In this document: positions 1 to 7,599 of the stretch, in pieces | Numbering within the stretch: position 1 is the stretch's first letter | How the letters are laid out: each line of letters begins with the position of its first letter | NCBI RefSeq assembly: GCF_009649815.1 | Contig: NZ_WJIC01000019.1 | Location: 62,001-126,000 of the forward strand | DNA from: Nocardia sp. SYP-A9097 | GTDB taxonomy: Bacteria > Actinomycetota > Actinomycetes > Mycobacteriales > Mycobacteriaceae | Direction of reading: 5' to 3' | Length of the DNA: 64,000 nt | Program-made: the position numbers and the translations under genes | The notes under the pieces: model-generated | Told to the model about the DNA's origin: nothing | Database searches by the model: none | Seen by the model: the letters and a program-made list of their open reading frames with translations, nothing else

Positions 1-121
1 GGAGGGTCGCCTTGGACACCTCGATGTGAAGCCCAGCCGCCAACGCGGTCTTACCGGCACTCTCTCGGATCTGCCGCAGGAATTTGCCAAAAGCTCTGCG
101 AGAGACTGTAGATCCAGTCAT
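1..121 (-). CDS. XRE-family helix-turn-helix regulator, 5' end only
   Basis: The reading frame starts at an ATG at 121 on the minus strand and runs off the left edge, so only about 40 N-terminal residues are visible (MTGSTVSRRAFGKFLRQIRE...). The pattern of a short arginine-rich lead, FGKFLRQIRESAG, then ALAAGLHIEVSKATL is how the N-terminal HTH of actinobacterial XRE regulators with a C-terminal DUF5753 domain begins. These regulators usually pair with a DUF397 protein. That domain and any partner lie outside the window, so the family call rests on the first HTH helices alone. Confidence 0.55.
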   Translation of the reverse strand, partial: MTGSTVSRRAFGKFLRQIRESAGKTALAAGLHIEVSKATL

Positions 122-315
122 TTCGTTAGCCTCGCTATCTGGGTCAGCTCATTCTGAGCCGGGACCAAAGTGGACCTCAATTGTATTTCTTGCGTAGTCC
201 ACTTTGCACGCTGCAGCACAACGATTTTGGTGTCTACTTACAGATAGCACCCGGCGCCGATAACGAGACAAGGACGCCACCGGGGCATCATCCGAACAGA
301 CACAGGGAGATGCAA

Positions 316-528
316 ATGTCTTGGGATGCTTGGGTTTTGATGATCCTCATCGCCGGTTGTGCGGCGATTGTCCTCATCTGCATCGGCGAGGATGTCAGGG
401 AGAGGCGTCGCTTCATGAAAGGCGAGAACCGTGCGGCACGTATTCAAATTCGCGACGGCGAGTGCATTACCGCCCCCGTCCGTCGCAAACCGAGTGGCCG
501 CCACCGTGATGAACTCGCCAGGCCATAG
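316..528 (+). CDS. Small single-pass membrane protein, unknown function
   Basis: About 70 residues. Residues 5 to 24 are hydrophobic (VLMILIAGCAAIVLICIG) and form one membrane segment. A charged, arginine-rich cytoplasmic tail follows (EDVRERRRFMKGENR). The ATG at 316 is preferred because AGGGAG at 304-309 sits six bases upstream; the ATG at 310 overlaps that ribosome site. It is the first of three closely spaced small genes (316-999) that run away from the partial XRE gene. No family is recognised. Confidence 0.45.
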   Translation: MSWDAWVLMILIAGCAAIVLICIGEDVRERRRFMKGENRAARIQIRDGECITAPVRRKPSGRHRDELARP

Positions 529-560
529 CGCCTGCCGCGCAAGGGAAATGGAATTGACCC

Positions 561-815
561 ATGGAAATCAATCGCACGCGCTCGGAGAGTTTGGAAGACT
601 GCCACGTTCGCGACGATGACATTACGATGAATGTCGCAGAGGCACTGGAAGCCTCGATTATTCACCGCGACTGCGATCCAGTGTTCTGCGCTCGACGCTT
701 GGAAGCGAATCGGATTGTCCGCTTCGAGGCAGATAAGTACGCCGAACGCTCCAATGTCCATCCCCTCCCGACCCGGTACTTCAGGGAGGTGAGCGATGTC
801 GTCCGCGATCCATAA
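561..815 (+). CDS. Small hypothetical protein
   Basis: 84 residues, acidic and soluble, with no recognised domain. It begins MEINRTRSESLEDCHVRDDD and has two internal cysteines. The upstream ribosome site is weak (GGGAAATGG). It follows the small membrane protein by 32 bases and overlaps the next small gene by 20 bases, which supports a short co-transcribed set. The protein-like composition and this arrangement are the only evidence. Confidence 0.35.
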   Translation: MEINRTRSESLEDCHVRDDDITMNVAEALEASIIHRDCDPVFCARRLEANRIVRFEADKYAERSNVHPLPTRYFREVSDVVRDP

Positions 816-999
816 CCGCCATCCGGCACCGACTACCGCGTGCCAAAACCTCGAGGACGCGAGACGTGGACTGCACAGTCACGCATATTGCGGCGACATG
901 TGTGAAGCCAAGACGTATTACAGACGGGCCGTAAAAGACATCGCTCGCGGGCCTTCCGCGCCATGGAATATCTGGCGGCCGAAAGATGAGCCCCAATAG
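796..999 (+). CDS. Small hypothetical protein
   Basis: 67 residues (MSSAIHNRHPAPTT...), with a good GGGAGG ribosome site just upstream of the ATG at 796. The start overlaps the end of the preceding small gene. The middle part (DMCEAKTYYRRAVKDIARG) looks helical. No family recognised. Confidence 0.35.
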   Translation: MSSAIHNRHPAPTTACQNLEDARRGLHSHAYCGDMCEAKTYYRRAVKDIARGPSAPWNIWRPKDEPQ

Positions 1000-1050
1000 T
1001 AAGGACCTGCAGCCCGCCGAATGCGGGAAGACCGGGCGTACTGTATTCGC

Positions 1051-1518
1051 ATGGACACCGATCACTCGGTACCGCAGCCCCAAGCCCCAACGCCGCCTGG
1101 TCGGGCCTACACGGCGCCCGGCGTCACCGTCTACTTCGACGCGGCCCGCTGCCTGCACTTCGCCGAATGCGTACGTGGCCTGCCGAATGTCTTCGACACC
1201 GCTGCCCGCCCTTGGATCCAGCCCGCCAATGCGGAAGCACCCGATGTCGCGGAAGTAATCCGCCGCTGCCCGAGCGGTGCCCTCCACTACGTACTCGACT
1301 CCGGCCCACCCGAGCAGGGCGAAGCGGTCACCACCGTGACACCACTACCCGGCGGCCCACTCCTACTGACGGGCACCCTGCACATCACCACCGCAGGTGA
1401 AAACGGCCCCGGCATACTCAACGAAACTCGCATGGCCGCCTGCCGTTGTGGGAAGACCGCCAACTCCCCCTTCTGCGACGGCAGCTGCGACATACACGGC
1501 GAGCACAAGTCCGAATAG
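1051..1518 (+). CDS. Iron-sulfur protein: Fer4_19-type domain plus CDGSH-like domain with a Cys ligand
   Basis: 155 residues from the ATG at 1051; an in-frame ATG at 1021 would add ten. The N-terminal half matches the short (4Fe-4S) mono-cluster type, with Cys34, Cys40 and Cys73 in ARCLHFAEC and CPSGAL. The C-terminal half is a CDGSH-type motif, CRCGKTANSPFCDGSC, with Cys131, Cys133, Cys142 and then Cys146. In known CDGSH (mitoNEET-type) proteins the fourth ligand is His, giving 3Cys-1His coordination of a 2Fe-2S cluster. Here the codon is TGC, so the set would be all cysteine. A His lies three residues later (His149) and could substitute. The likely role is electron transfer or cluster storage in the cytoplasm; the partner is unknown. 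Confidence 0.8.
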   Translation: MDTDHSVPQPQAPTPPGRAYTAPGVTVYFDAARCLHFAECVRGLPNVFDTAARPWIQPANAEAPDVAEVIRRCPSGALHYVLDSGPPEQGEAVTTVTPLPGGPLLLTGTLHITTAGENGPGILNETRMAACRCGKTANSPFCDGSCDIHGEHKSE

Positions 1519-1688
1519 CCCTGTTCAGCCCGGGATCCATTGAAAACCGCTGGGGCACAGCCAGTATGGATCTCGGCCGACAGTATTCCGGGATGCCTTC
1601 CGCTCCGGATGCGTCCGCCACCACACTGCTATACCTGCGGGCTCAGGCGGTCATCGCAACACCTCGTCGAGTGCTTCTGATGGTGTGC

Positions 1689-1780
1689 GGGGTCGGCTGG
1701 CGAAACCGGTCTGAGCGGTCAGAAATCTCTAGGCAGGCAGCATATTTGCCGTCGTGCCGGGGTTTGTGACCGCTCAGGCC
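1689..1780 (-). repeat. Dispersed 92-bp palindromic repeat, copy 1
   Basis: The reverse complement of 1689-1780 aligns without gaps to 30835-30926, with 84 of 92 positions identical by eye. Each copy contains near-perfect inverted ends, GGCCTGAGCGGTCA against TGACCGCTCAGGCC, around a 35-40 base core with AT-rich stretches. A 20-base flank outside the palindrome is also shared (ending CCAGCCGACCCC). There is no room for a transposase. It could be a MITE-like element, a REP-like hairpin family or a mobile regulatory palindrome. Confidence 0.8.
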
Positions 1781-1917
1781 GCCCGAACTTCTTTCCCTTC
1801 CCGCGACCTCCCGCCGTCGGCCACACGATCGACCGTGCCATCGATGGCCGGGCACGCGGTCCGAACCTGCTGAATTAGCGCGAACGTCGACTCCGCCGTA
1901 TCGAGCGTGCGACTGCC

Positions 1918-1985
1918 GCACACCCCCTGCCATAGCCGCACACCCCTTATATATACGGGGTGTGCCGTAACGAGAAGGGGTGTGC
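1918..1985. promoter_or_regulatory. Nested palindrome with four GCACACCCC half-sites
   Basis: GCACACCCC occurs at 1918-1926 and 1938-1946, and its complement GGGGTGTGC at 1957-1965 and 1977-1985. The arrangement is symmetric about the AT-only stretch TTATATATA. The inner pair can form a 9-bp stem with a 10-base loop. This could be an operator array for a dimeric repressor or a transcription-stop hairpin behind the TetR gene that ends at 2076. No protein partner can be named. Confidence 0.45.
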
Positions 1986-2075
1986 CAACCCCCGTGCCTG
2001 GTCCCGATTGCCAGCGTCTGGCCCGATTGCCCCCGCGACTGGCCCCGATCACCCCCCGGGGGGGGAGGACGCCGC

Positions 2076-2696
2076 CTATCGCCGGACGAGTAGGCCATCG
2101 ACGATGCGGTGGATTTTGTCGGCGGCGGTGGTATCGCCAAGGCGGAGAGCGGTATTCACGGAGAGGAGGACCGCGGCGATTTGGAAGGCGGCGAGATCGG
2201 TATCCAGGGGGGCGATTTCGCCGGCTTCGACGGCTCGGCCCAGTTCGTAGGCGAGGAGGTCGACCCATTGCTGTTGGTTGCGAACCAGGGCGTCGCGGAT
2301 CGGGCCTGGGCGGCTGTCGAATTCACTGAGGTTGGCGGCTTGGAAGCAGCCGCCTTCGAAGACAGGGGTGGTGGCGTAGACGATCCAGCGGTCTATGAGT
2401 TCTCGGAGGCGTTGTACCCCATGGGGTTTGGTGCGGGCGGGCTGGCTGACCTCGGCTATGAAGCGGTCGCGGGCGTGATCGACCGTGGCGAGTTGGAGTT
2501 GTTCCTTGGTGCGGAAGAGGGTTTGGATGCCCGCCTTGCTCAGGCCCACATCGGCGGCGAGGTGGCCGAAGCTCAGGGCCTCCAGGTTCTCCAGCGAGGC
2601 GATATCCACGGCCCGGGCGAGCACCAATTGGCGGGTGCGCGCGCCGCGGATCAGTCGCTTATCGGTGATTTCGCCGGGGACTGACGGACTTTCCAT
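2076..2696 (-). CDS. TetR/AcrR family transcriptional regulator
   Basis: 206 residues from the ATG at 2696; an upstream in-frame start at 2726 is also possible. An N-terminal HTH is visible (LVLARAVDIASLENLEALSF, then AADVGLSKAGIQTLFRTKEQL), the classic TetR recognition helix pattern. The C-terminal region is helical and would hold the ligand pocket. It is divergent from the PucR-type gene at 2863, and the 166-base interval could carry operators for either. Target and ligand are unknown. Confidence 0.85.
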   Translation of the reverse strand: MESPSVPGEITDKRLIRGARTRQLVLARAVDIASLENLEALSFGHLAADVGLSKAGIQTLFRTKEQLQLATVDHARDRFIAEVSQPARTKPHGVQRLRELIDRWIVYATTPVFEGGCFQAANLSEFDSRPGPIRDALVRNQQQWVDLLAYELGRAVEAGEIAPLDTDLAAFQIAAVLLSVNTALRLGDTTAADKIHRIVDGLLVRR

Positions 2697-2862
2697 ACGG
2701 TCGATCGTACTCCCTGAGCGGCGCACGCCACCCGAACCGCCGACCTCCGAGCATCACCCGAGCCCGGCGATTCAAGATGATGCGCTTGCCTGCGTGAGGT
2801 GACCCCAATTACAGTTACGCGCCAGTAGGAACGACTGCGTTCCCTGAAAAGTGGAGTCGCAC

Positions 2863-3993
2863 ATGCCAACACCCACTCTCGCCGATCGGCTACCGGCCGA
2901 TATCACCGCAATTGCCGAGAGCTGCTCGGAGCTTCGGGCAGGCGCATTGGAAATGGCGGTCAGCGTGCGCCGACTGCTCGAGGCCCTGGCCGCCGTCGAT
3001 GCCTCGCTCGCCACGGTCGCACCGCCGACGACCGACAGCCTCGGCGCAGTGGCCGACACGTCCGCCGCCTCCGCCAACCCCCCGACCCCAGCGACCGGGC
3101 TCCAGACCACAACGACCAGCCTTCCGACCCCGGCGGCCGATTCATCCGGCAGCGAAGCCGATCGCTCCACACCGGAATGCCGTCCGACTCCCCCAGCATC
3201 CGTTACCGTTCCATCGATGGTCGCGCGGCCGGACGCGGGAACCCGGACCATTGCTTCGATCCTGTTGGCCGGGCAGCCCGCAACGGCGCAGGCGCGGATG
3301 CGCGGGGTGGAGATCGAGGGCTCGTATTACGTTCTGGGATTGCGTATTCCGACACATCCGGGTGAGCGGCATGTGGCGGTTGACGGGAAGCCGGTGGCGC
3401 GACGGCGACTGCGCTGTGTGCAGGCCGAGCTTGCCGCTCGGTGCGCGGGCAAGGCGCTGTGGGTGCTCGGCATGACGGGCGGGACGGTACTCATTCCGGA
3501 ATCCGCTACGGAGGCAACCGAACTCGATGGGTTGATCACCGCACTCTCGGCGGTGGCGCAGGTGGCACTGACCGCCACCGTCATGCATTCGGCGACCTGT
3601 GACGTGCCGGGCGCGGCGGAGCAGGCGCATGAGCTGCTCGATATCGCGCACCGGCTGCGGTGCGCGCCGGGGCTGTATCGGTTCGACGATCTGGCAATGG
3701 AGTATCAGCTCACCCGGCCCGGTCCGGGGCGGGATTACCTTGGCGCACTGCTGGATCCGCTCGATGAGTACCCGGAACTGCTGGAGACGCTGCGCCGGCA
3801 TCTGGGCAATGATTTGAATCGGCGGCGCACCGCGCGCGGGCTCGGGGTGCACGCCAATACCGTCGATTACCGGTTGAAGCGGATCGGGCGGTTAACCGGT
3901 TTCGATCCCTCGCAGTCGGCGGGGCTGTGGTATCTGCGGTCGGCGCTGGTGGCGCACACGTATCGCGCGGCCGGTGAGCATGCGGACCAGTAG
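2863..3993 (+). CDS. PucR/CdaR-type transcriptional regulator
   Basis: 376 residues from the ATG at 2863. A long Ala/Pro/Thr-rich linker (about residues 45-120) follows an N-terminal helical part. The middle resembles a degenerate GGDEF-like PucR domain. The C-terminus carries the family HTH: LLETLRRHLGNDLNRRRTA, then LGVHANTVDYRLKRIGRLTG. Proteins of this family control purine, sugar-diacid or secondary metabolism genes. The last 102 bases lie antisense to the end of the lipase gene, so the two convergent transcripts overlap. Confidence 0.8.
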   Translation: MPTPTLADRLPADITAIAESCSELRAGALEMAVSVRRLLEALAAVDASLATVAPPTTDSLGAVADTSAASANPPTPATGLQTTTTSLPTPAADSSGSEADRSTPECRPTPPASVTVPSMVARPDAGTRTIASILLAGQPATAQARMRGVEIEGSYYVLGLRIPTHPGERHVAVDGKPVARRRLRCVQAELAARCAGKALWVLGMTGGTVLIPESATEATELDGLITALSAVAQVALTATVMHSATCDVPGAAEQAHELLDIAHRLRCAPGLYRFDDLAMEYQLTRPGPGRDYLGALLDPLDEYPELLETLRRHLGNDLNRRRTARGLGVHANTVDYRLKRIGRLTGFDPSQSAGLWYLRSALVAHTYRAAGEHADQ

Positions 3994-5253
3994 GGCGGCG
4001 AAACCCAGGTGTTGTGTCCGGGCGCGAGCCGACAGTGCTACCGACCAAATCGTCTGCACCCCAGGCGAATCCAAGGGCACCTCGTCGAATCGATCCGCGA
4101 GCCAGTCGATCATGGCCGGAGCGCCGAGGAATTGCAGTGGTAGATGCATGCTGAGCCGGTCACGCAGATAGTGGATATGCGCACCGCGGTCGAGGTATCG
4201 GCTTACGTGCGCGTCGATATCGGCGACCGCGATCACCTCGTCATTGACGGCCTGCAGAATCAGCATGGGCATGGCGGGTGCCTGTGCGCCGGGACGGATT
4301 TCGTCCAGCACCGTGTGTAATTCGGGCTCGGCCAGCATGGCGACGAGGCCCGCACGGGTATGCCGGTCGGCATCGCGACCGGCGAAGCGCGCCAGCAGCG
4401 GGAACGTGGCGGTATGCTCCGCCCGCTTCAGCAGCGCCCGGAATTCTTCCGAAAGATGGTCGCGCAGTATAGGTTCCAGCTGCGGATAGGCACGGGCCAG
4501 CCCGGCGGTGAACACCATGGCGAATCCCGCGAAGGGCGAACCGTTCAGCCGGACGAAGGCATTGGCCGGATCACCCACCGGGGAGCCCGCGACCGCGCCG
4601 ATAATATCTAGTTCAGGGGCGTATTCGGCGGCCAACTCGGCCGCCCAGGCGGTGGCCAGACCGCCACCGGAGTAGCCCCACAAGCCGATTGGCGTCTCGG
4701 CTCGCAGGCCGAGCGCGGGAAATCGCAGGGCGGCGCGGGCCGCGTCGAGGGCGCGATAGCCGGGTTCGCGCGCCGCACCGAAGTGCCCGCCCAGTCCCTC
4801 GTGATCGGGTACCGAGACGGCCCAGCCGCGAGCCAGCGCACCGGCGATGAGCAGCAGCTCGAGCTGCGGAATCGAACCGAGGGCTCGCGCTCCATGCCGT
4901 AACGCATAGGAGGGGAAGCACATTGGCGCGACGGCATCGATGGCGCATTGGAACGACACCAGCGGTCTCGGCGCCGCCGGATCGGCTCCCCACGGCATGA
5001 GCACCGTGGTGACAGCGGCCTCGGGTCTCCCATTCAGATCAGTGCTGCGGTACAGCAGCTGCCAAGCGGAGATCCGCTGCGGCACAAGACCGAACAGCCC
5101 AAGCCGCACCGCACGCGAGCGCAGAATGGTGCCGGGTTCGATACCGCCGAGTGGTTCCTCGGTGCGATAGAAGGGATCCCGGTCCGGTAGCAGCGGTTCA
5201 GAGGTGCCCATCGCCACCGATGACCCCGGGGTGGAGAGTGCCATCGAGGTCAT
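3892..5253 (-). CDS. Secretory-lipase-type alpha/beta hydrolase (LIP family)
   Basis: About 450 residues. The nucleophile elbow GYSGGG, an acidic residue in AVNDEV and a His in LSMHLP form the expected Ser-Asp-His triad. The layout fits PF03583-type lipases, which cleave acylglycerols or other esters. Starts at 5298, 5253 or 5208 are possible; 5253 is taken. The N-terminus has no clear signal peptide, unlike secreted mycobacterial and nocardial members. Its 5' end overlaps the small gene 5198-5428 and its 3' end overlaps the PucR-type gene on the other strand. The basic, proline-rich C-terminal tail lies in that antisense overlap. Confidence 0.8.
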   Translation of the reverse strand: MTSMALSTPGSSVAMGTSEPLLPDRDPFYRTEEPLGGIEPGTILRSRAVRLGLFGLVPQRISAWQLLYRSTDLNGRPEAAVTTVLMPWGADPAAPRPLVSFQCAIDAVAPMCFPSYALRHGARALGSIPQLELLLIAGALARGWAVSVPDHEGLGGHFGAAREPGYRALDAARAALRFPALGLRAETPIGLWGYSGGGLATAWAAELAAEYAPELDIIGAVAGSPVGDPANAFVRLNGSPFAGFAMVFTAGLARAYPQLEPILRDHLSEEFRALLKRAEHTATFPLLARFAGRDADRHTRAGLVAMLAEPELHTVLDEIRPGAQAPAMPMLILQAVNDEVIAVADIDAHVSRYLDRGAHIHYLRDRLSMHLPLQFLGAPAMIDWLADRFDEVPLDSPGVQTIWSVALSARARTQHLGFAALLVRMLTGRAIRVRHQRRPQIPQPRRLRGIETG

Positions 5254-5428
5254 GCTGTGCGGCGGGATCCAAGACGCGCAACGCAATCGACGCGGCATAC
5301 CCGATGCCGGAGGCGATGCTGGTCGCGCTGGTGGCCCGTTCGGATTGCGCCGCGCCGCCCGCGAGGGTCACCCCCACAGCGGTTTCTCCCGCGTAGGTGA
5401 CGCTCCCGAGTGTTTGCATTATGAGCAT
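5198..5428 (-). CDS. Small hypothetical protein upstream of the lipase
   Basis: 76 residues starting MLIMQTLGSVTYAGETAVGV, with a strong GGAGAGG site seven bases upstream of the ATG at 5428, which decides the start. It is rich in Ala, Gly, Ser and Thr and has no known domain. Its end overlaps the lipase 5' region by about 55 bases, suggesting translational coupling. Confidence 0.45.
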   Translation of the reverse strand: MLIMQTLGSVTYAGETAVGVTLAGGAAQSERATSATSIASGIGYAASIALRVLDPAAQHDLDGTLHPGVIGGDGHL

Positions 5429-5560
5429 AATCGCACCTCTCCTACGTCGAATTCCCTTGTGACCGTATGTCTCTGGTGGGGCAACTGCCACTGCCTCTGT
5501 GGCAGATGACAAAGCACAGGCCTGCGCGCGACCCACCGATTGTGGCGTGGGACAGCCTGA

Positions 5561-6271
5561 TCAGGCGGACGAGCGCACCAGGGCGATAGCGGTGCGGGTG
5601 AACAGCGGTGACAGCGACGGCAATTGGGTGGCATCACGCTCGTGCAGGCAGTCGCGTACCCGGTCGTCGATACCGCCGAGCAGCATATCGATCAATTCCG
5701 GATCCGGATCACCGGCCAGTTCACCGTCGCGCACGCCGATATTCGCCACGGTCAGAATGTAGTCGGCGAACCGCCGGTGCACGCGTGCCCGATGCGCCAC
5801 CAGGCCCGGTCCGGCCGCGAGAGTCTCCACATACAGTGCCCGAGCCGCCGCCGGTTGCGCGGCCAGCACCGACAGGTAGATATCGAACGAGATCCGCACT
5901 CGCTCAGCGAAACTCACCCCGACCAGGCCCGTCACGGTGTCCTGCAATTGATCCAGTGCCGTACCCACCGCCAGGTCGTAGGCGGCGGCGAAACATTCGT
6001 CCTTACCGCCGAAGACGGCGTAGAAGGTGCGGCGCGCCACCTGAGCGCGGCTCACGATATCGGCGACGGTGGTCGCGGCGTAGCCCAACTCCCCCACCGC
6101 GTCCAAGACGGCCACGCACAGCCGCTGATACTGCGAGTTCTCCACCTGTTCCCGGCTCAGCCCGTGCCGTCCGCGCGGCAATGGCCCCGGCACCCCCACA
6201 CCCTCCACACTCACGCCGCCCACAATATGACCTCGGGTCGCGCGCCGCGGCGGGACTATCGCTTGGGCCAA
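5561..6271 (-). CDS. TetR/AcrR family transcriptional regulator
   Basis: 236 residues if the first ATG is used; a GTG at 6214 would give a more typical 217. The HTH is clear: VLDAVGELGYAATTVADIVS, then AQVARRTFYAVFGGKDE. The first 16 bases overlap the end of the ATPase gene on the same strand, so the two are probably co-transcribed. It may regulate the ATPase or the downstream lipase group. Confidence 0.85.
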   Translation of the reverse strand: MAQAIVPPRRATRGHIVGGVSVEGVGVPGPLPRGRHGLSREQVENSQYQRLCVAVLDAVGELGYAATTVADIVSRAQVARRTFYAVFGGKDECFAAAYDLAVGTALDQLQDTVTGLVGVSFAERVRISFDIYLSVLAAQPAAARALYVETLAAGPGLVAHRARVHRRFADYILTVANIGVRDGELAGDPDPELIDMLLGGIDDRVRDCLHERDATQLPSLSPLFTRTAIALVRSSA

Positions 6272-7383
6272 TGCCAGGGCGGCTCATCCAGACTCCGCAG
6301 ACCGTCGACGGTGGTCGCACCGTCCTGTTTGACCAGTTCAATGGTGTGCAGGTCGGGGGCGTGCCCGGCGAGTTCGGCCAGCAGCGCGCGGGCGTGGGTG
6401 ACCACGACCACCTGGGTGTCCTCGGCGACCCGGGCGATGAGTTCGCCCAGTGGACCGAGCAACTCGGGGTGCAGGCTGGTCTCGGGCTCATTGAGGACCA
6501 GCAGTTCGGGCGGGCGGGGTGAGAGCAGCGCGGCGACCAGCAGCAGATACCGCAGCGTTCCGTCCGACAGCTCCGCGGAGCCGAGCGGACGCCAGAGCCC
6601 CGGTTGATGCAGCAGCAGTTCGAAACGGCCGTCACGGCTCACTATTTCGAGCTGGCTGCCAGGAAAGGCATGGTCCACGGCCTGATCGAGGCCGACCGCA
6701 TCACCGATCTCGCGAATCGTCTGCAGCGCCGCCGCACCATCGGAGCCGTCATGCGCGAGCACCATGGTGCGGGTGCCGATCTGCAATCGGCGGGCGGGTG
6801 CGTCGATATCGGTGCGTAGATGGTCGTAGAAACGCCAGCCGCGAATCCGCTCGCGCAGCACCAGCAAATCCGGCGCACGCTGCGGGTCGGCCAGCTCGGC
6901 CAGCATGCTGTCGAAGGATTTCAGCGGATGCGGGACCATCTCCCAGCCGCCGTGCTGATCGCGCAGGCGGACGACCGGGCCGCCGCGATCGGCCAGTAGC
7001 GCGGAGGCGCGCAGTACCGGGCCGGCCCATACCGCCTCGGCTTTGATCTCCGGATCGCGATTGAACATCGAATGTGAGTCCGGTACCGGTACACCCAGAT
7101 CCGCGGCATAGCCGAAGTCGTCGCCGGCGAAGCCCAGTCGCAGCGCCAGGGGCTCACCGCGTGACGTGCGCCCCGGGCCCGCCCACAGAGTCGAATCCAG
7201 TCCGCCTTCGCGGGCCAGTCCGGCAACCGCGCCATTGCGGGAGAACTCCGCGAGTAGTCGGAGCACGCGGTACAGGCTCGACTTCCCGCTGCCGTTCGCG
7301 CCGGTAACCACCGTCAGCTGGCCCAGCGGGACGACCACCCGCCGCAGCGACCGATAGTTCTCGACAGCCAGCGCAGTGAGCAT
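6256..7383 (-). CDS. AAA ATPase, AAA_21 / RecF-like (ABC-type fold)
   Basis: 375 residues. It has a Walker A at the N-terminus (GANGSGKSS after LTVVTG), an ABC-type signature (LSDGTLRYL), a Walker B (LLVLNEPETSLHPE) and a switch His in VVVTHA. This is the compact SMC-like ATPase type seen in RecF/OLD-like and phage-defence proteins, without a fused nuclease. It is divergent from the PcfJ-like gene, and two hairpins lie between them. The substrate is unknown; a role in DNA repair or defence is inference. Confidence 0.85.
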   Translation of the reverse strand: MLTALAVENYRSLRRVVVPLGQLTVVTGANGSGKSSLYRVLRLLAEFSRNGAVAGLAREGGLDSTLWAGPGRTSRGEPLALRLGFAGDDFGYAADLGVPVPDSHSMFNRDPEIKAEAVWAGPVLRASALLADRGGPVVRLRDQHGGWEMVPHPLKSFDSMLAELADPQRAPDLLVLRERIRGWRFYDHLRTDIDAPARRLQIGTRTMVLAHDGSDGAAALQTIREIGDAVGLDQAVDHAFPGSQLEIVSRDGRFELLLHQPGLWRPLGSAELSDGTLRYLLLVAALLSPRPPELLVLNEPETSLHPELLGPLGELIARVAEDTQVVVVTHARALLAELAGHAPDLHTIELVKQDGATTVDGLRSLDEPPWHWPKR

Positions 7384-7385
7384 CT

Positions 7386-7491
7386 GCCCACCCTAGCCGG
7401 GGTGGGCAATTGGAGAGCTACTTGAAGGTCTCGGCGAGCGTGCACCCACGGCGGTGGATCCGGACAATTCGGTGCAGTGGGTGCACGCTCG
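7386..7491. promoter_or_regulatory. Two inverted repeats between divergent ATPase and PcfJ-like genes
   Basis: GCCCACC (7386-7392) pairs with GGTGGGC (7401-7407) immediately upstream of the ATPase start. A longer perfect 15-bp pair, CGAGCGTGCACCCAC (7435-7449) and GTGGGTGCACGCTCG (7477-7491), lies further toward the PcfJ-like gene. Long inverted repeats in a divergent promoter region are likely operator sites or RNA hairpins. Confidence 0.45.
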
Positions 7492-7599
7492 GCGCGGCTC
7501 CGCCGAAACTCGATTGCCGGGCACGCGGGCGCCTCGTATCGTTCGCCACCGGAGAGGTTCGGCAGAGAATCACCGCAGATAACAAGTGGGAGTTCGAGT

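Larger units (their letters stand above)
1519..2075. other. Non-coding interval with palindromic elements
   Basis: About 550 bases between the iron-sulfur gene and the convergent TetR gene, with no convincing gene. It holds the 92-bp dispersed repeat (1689-1780) and a nested GCACACCCC palindrome (1918-1985), both listed separately. The rest is unremarkable apart from a run of nine G at 2060-2068. Confidence 0.6.

Noticed and set aside
6003..6635. Long frames antisense to the TetR and ATPase genes
   Set aside because: High GC keeps antisense frames open; they lack starts with ribosome sites and have no recognisable domains.
7477..7599. Upstream ATG at 7477 as start of the PcfJ-like gene
   Set aside because: It lies inside the inverted repeat and adds a low-quality lead; the TTG at 7600 has a proper ribosome site.
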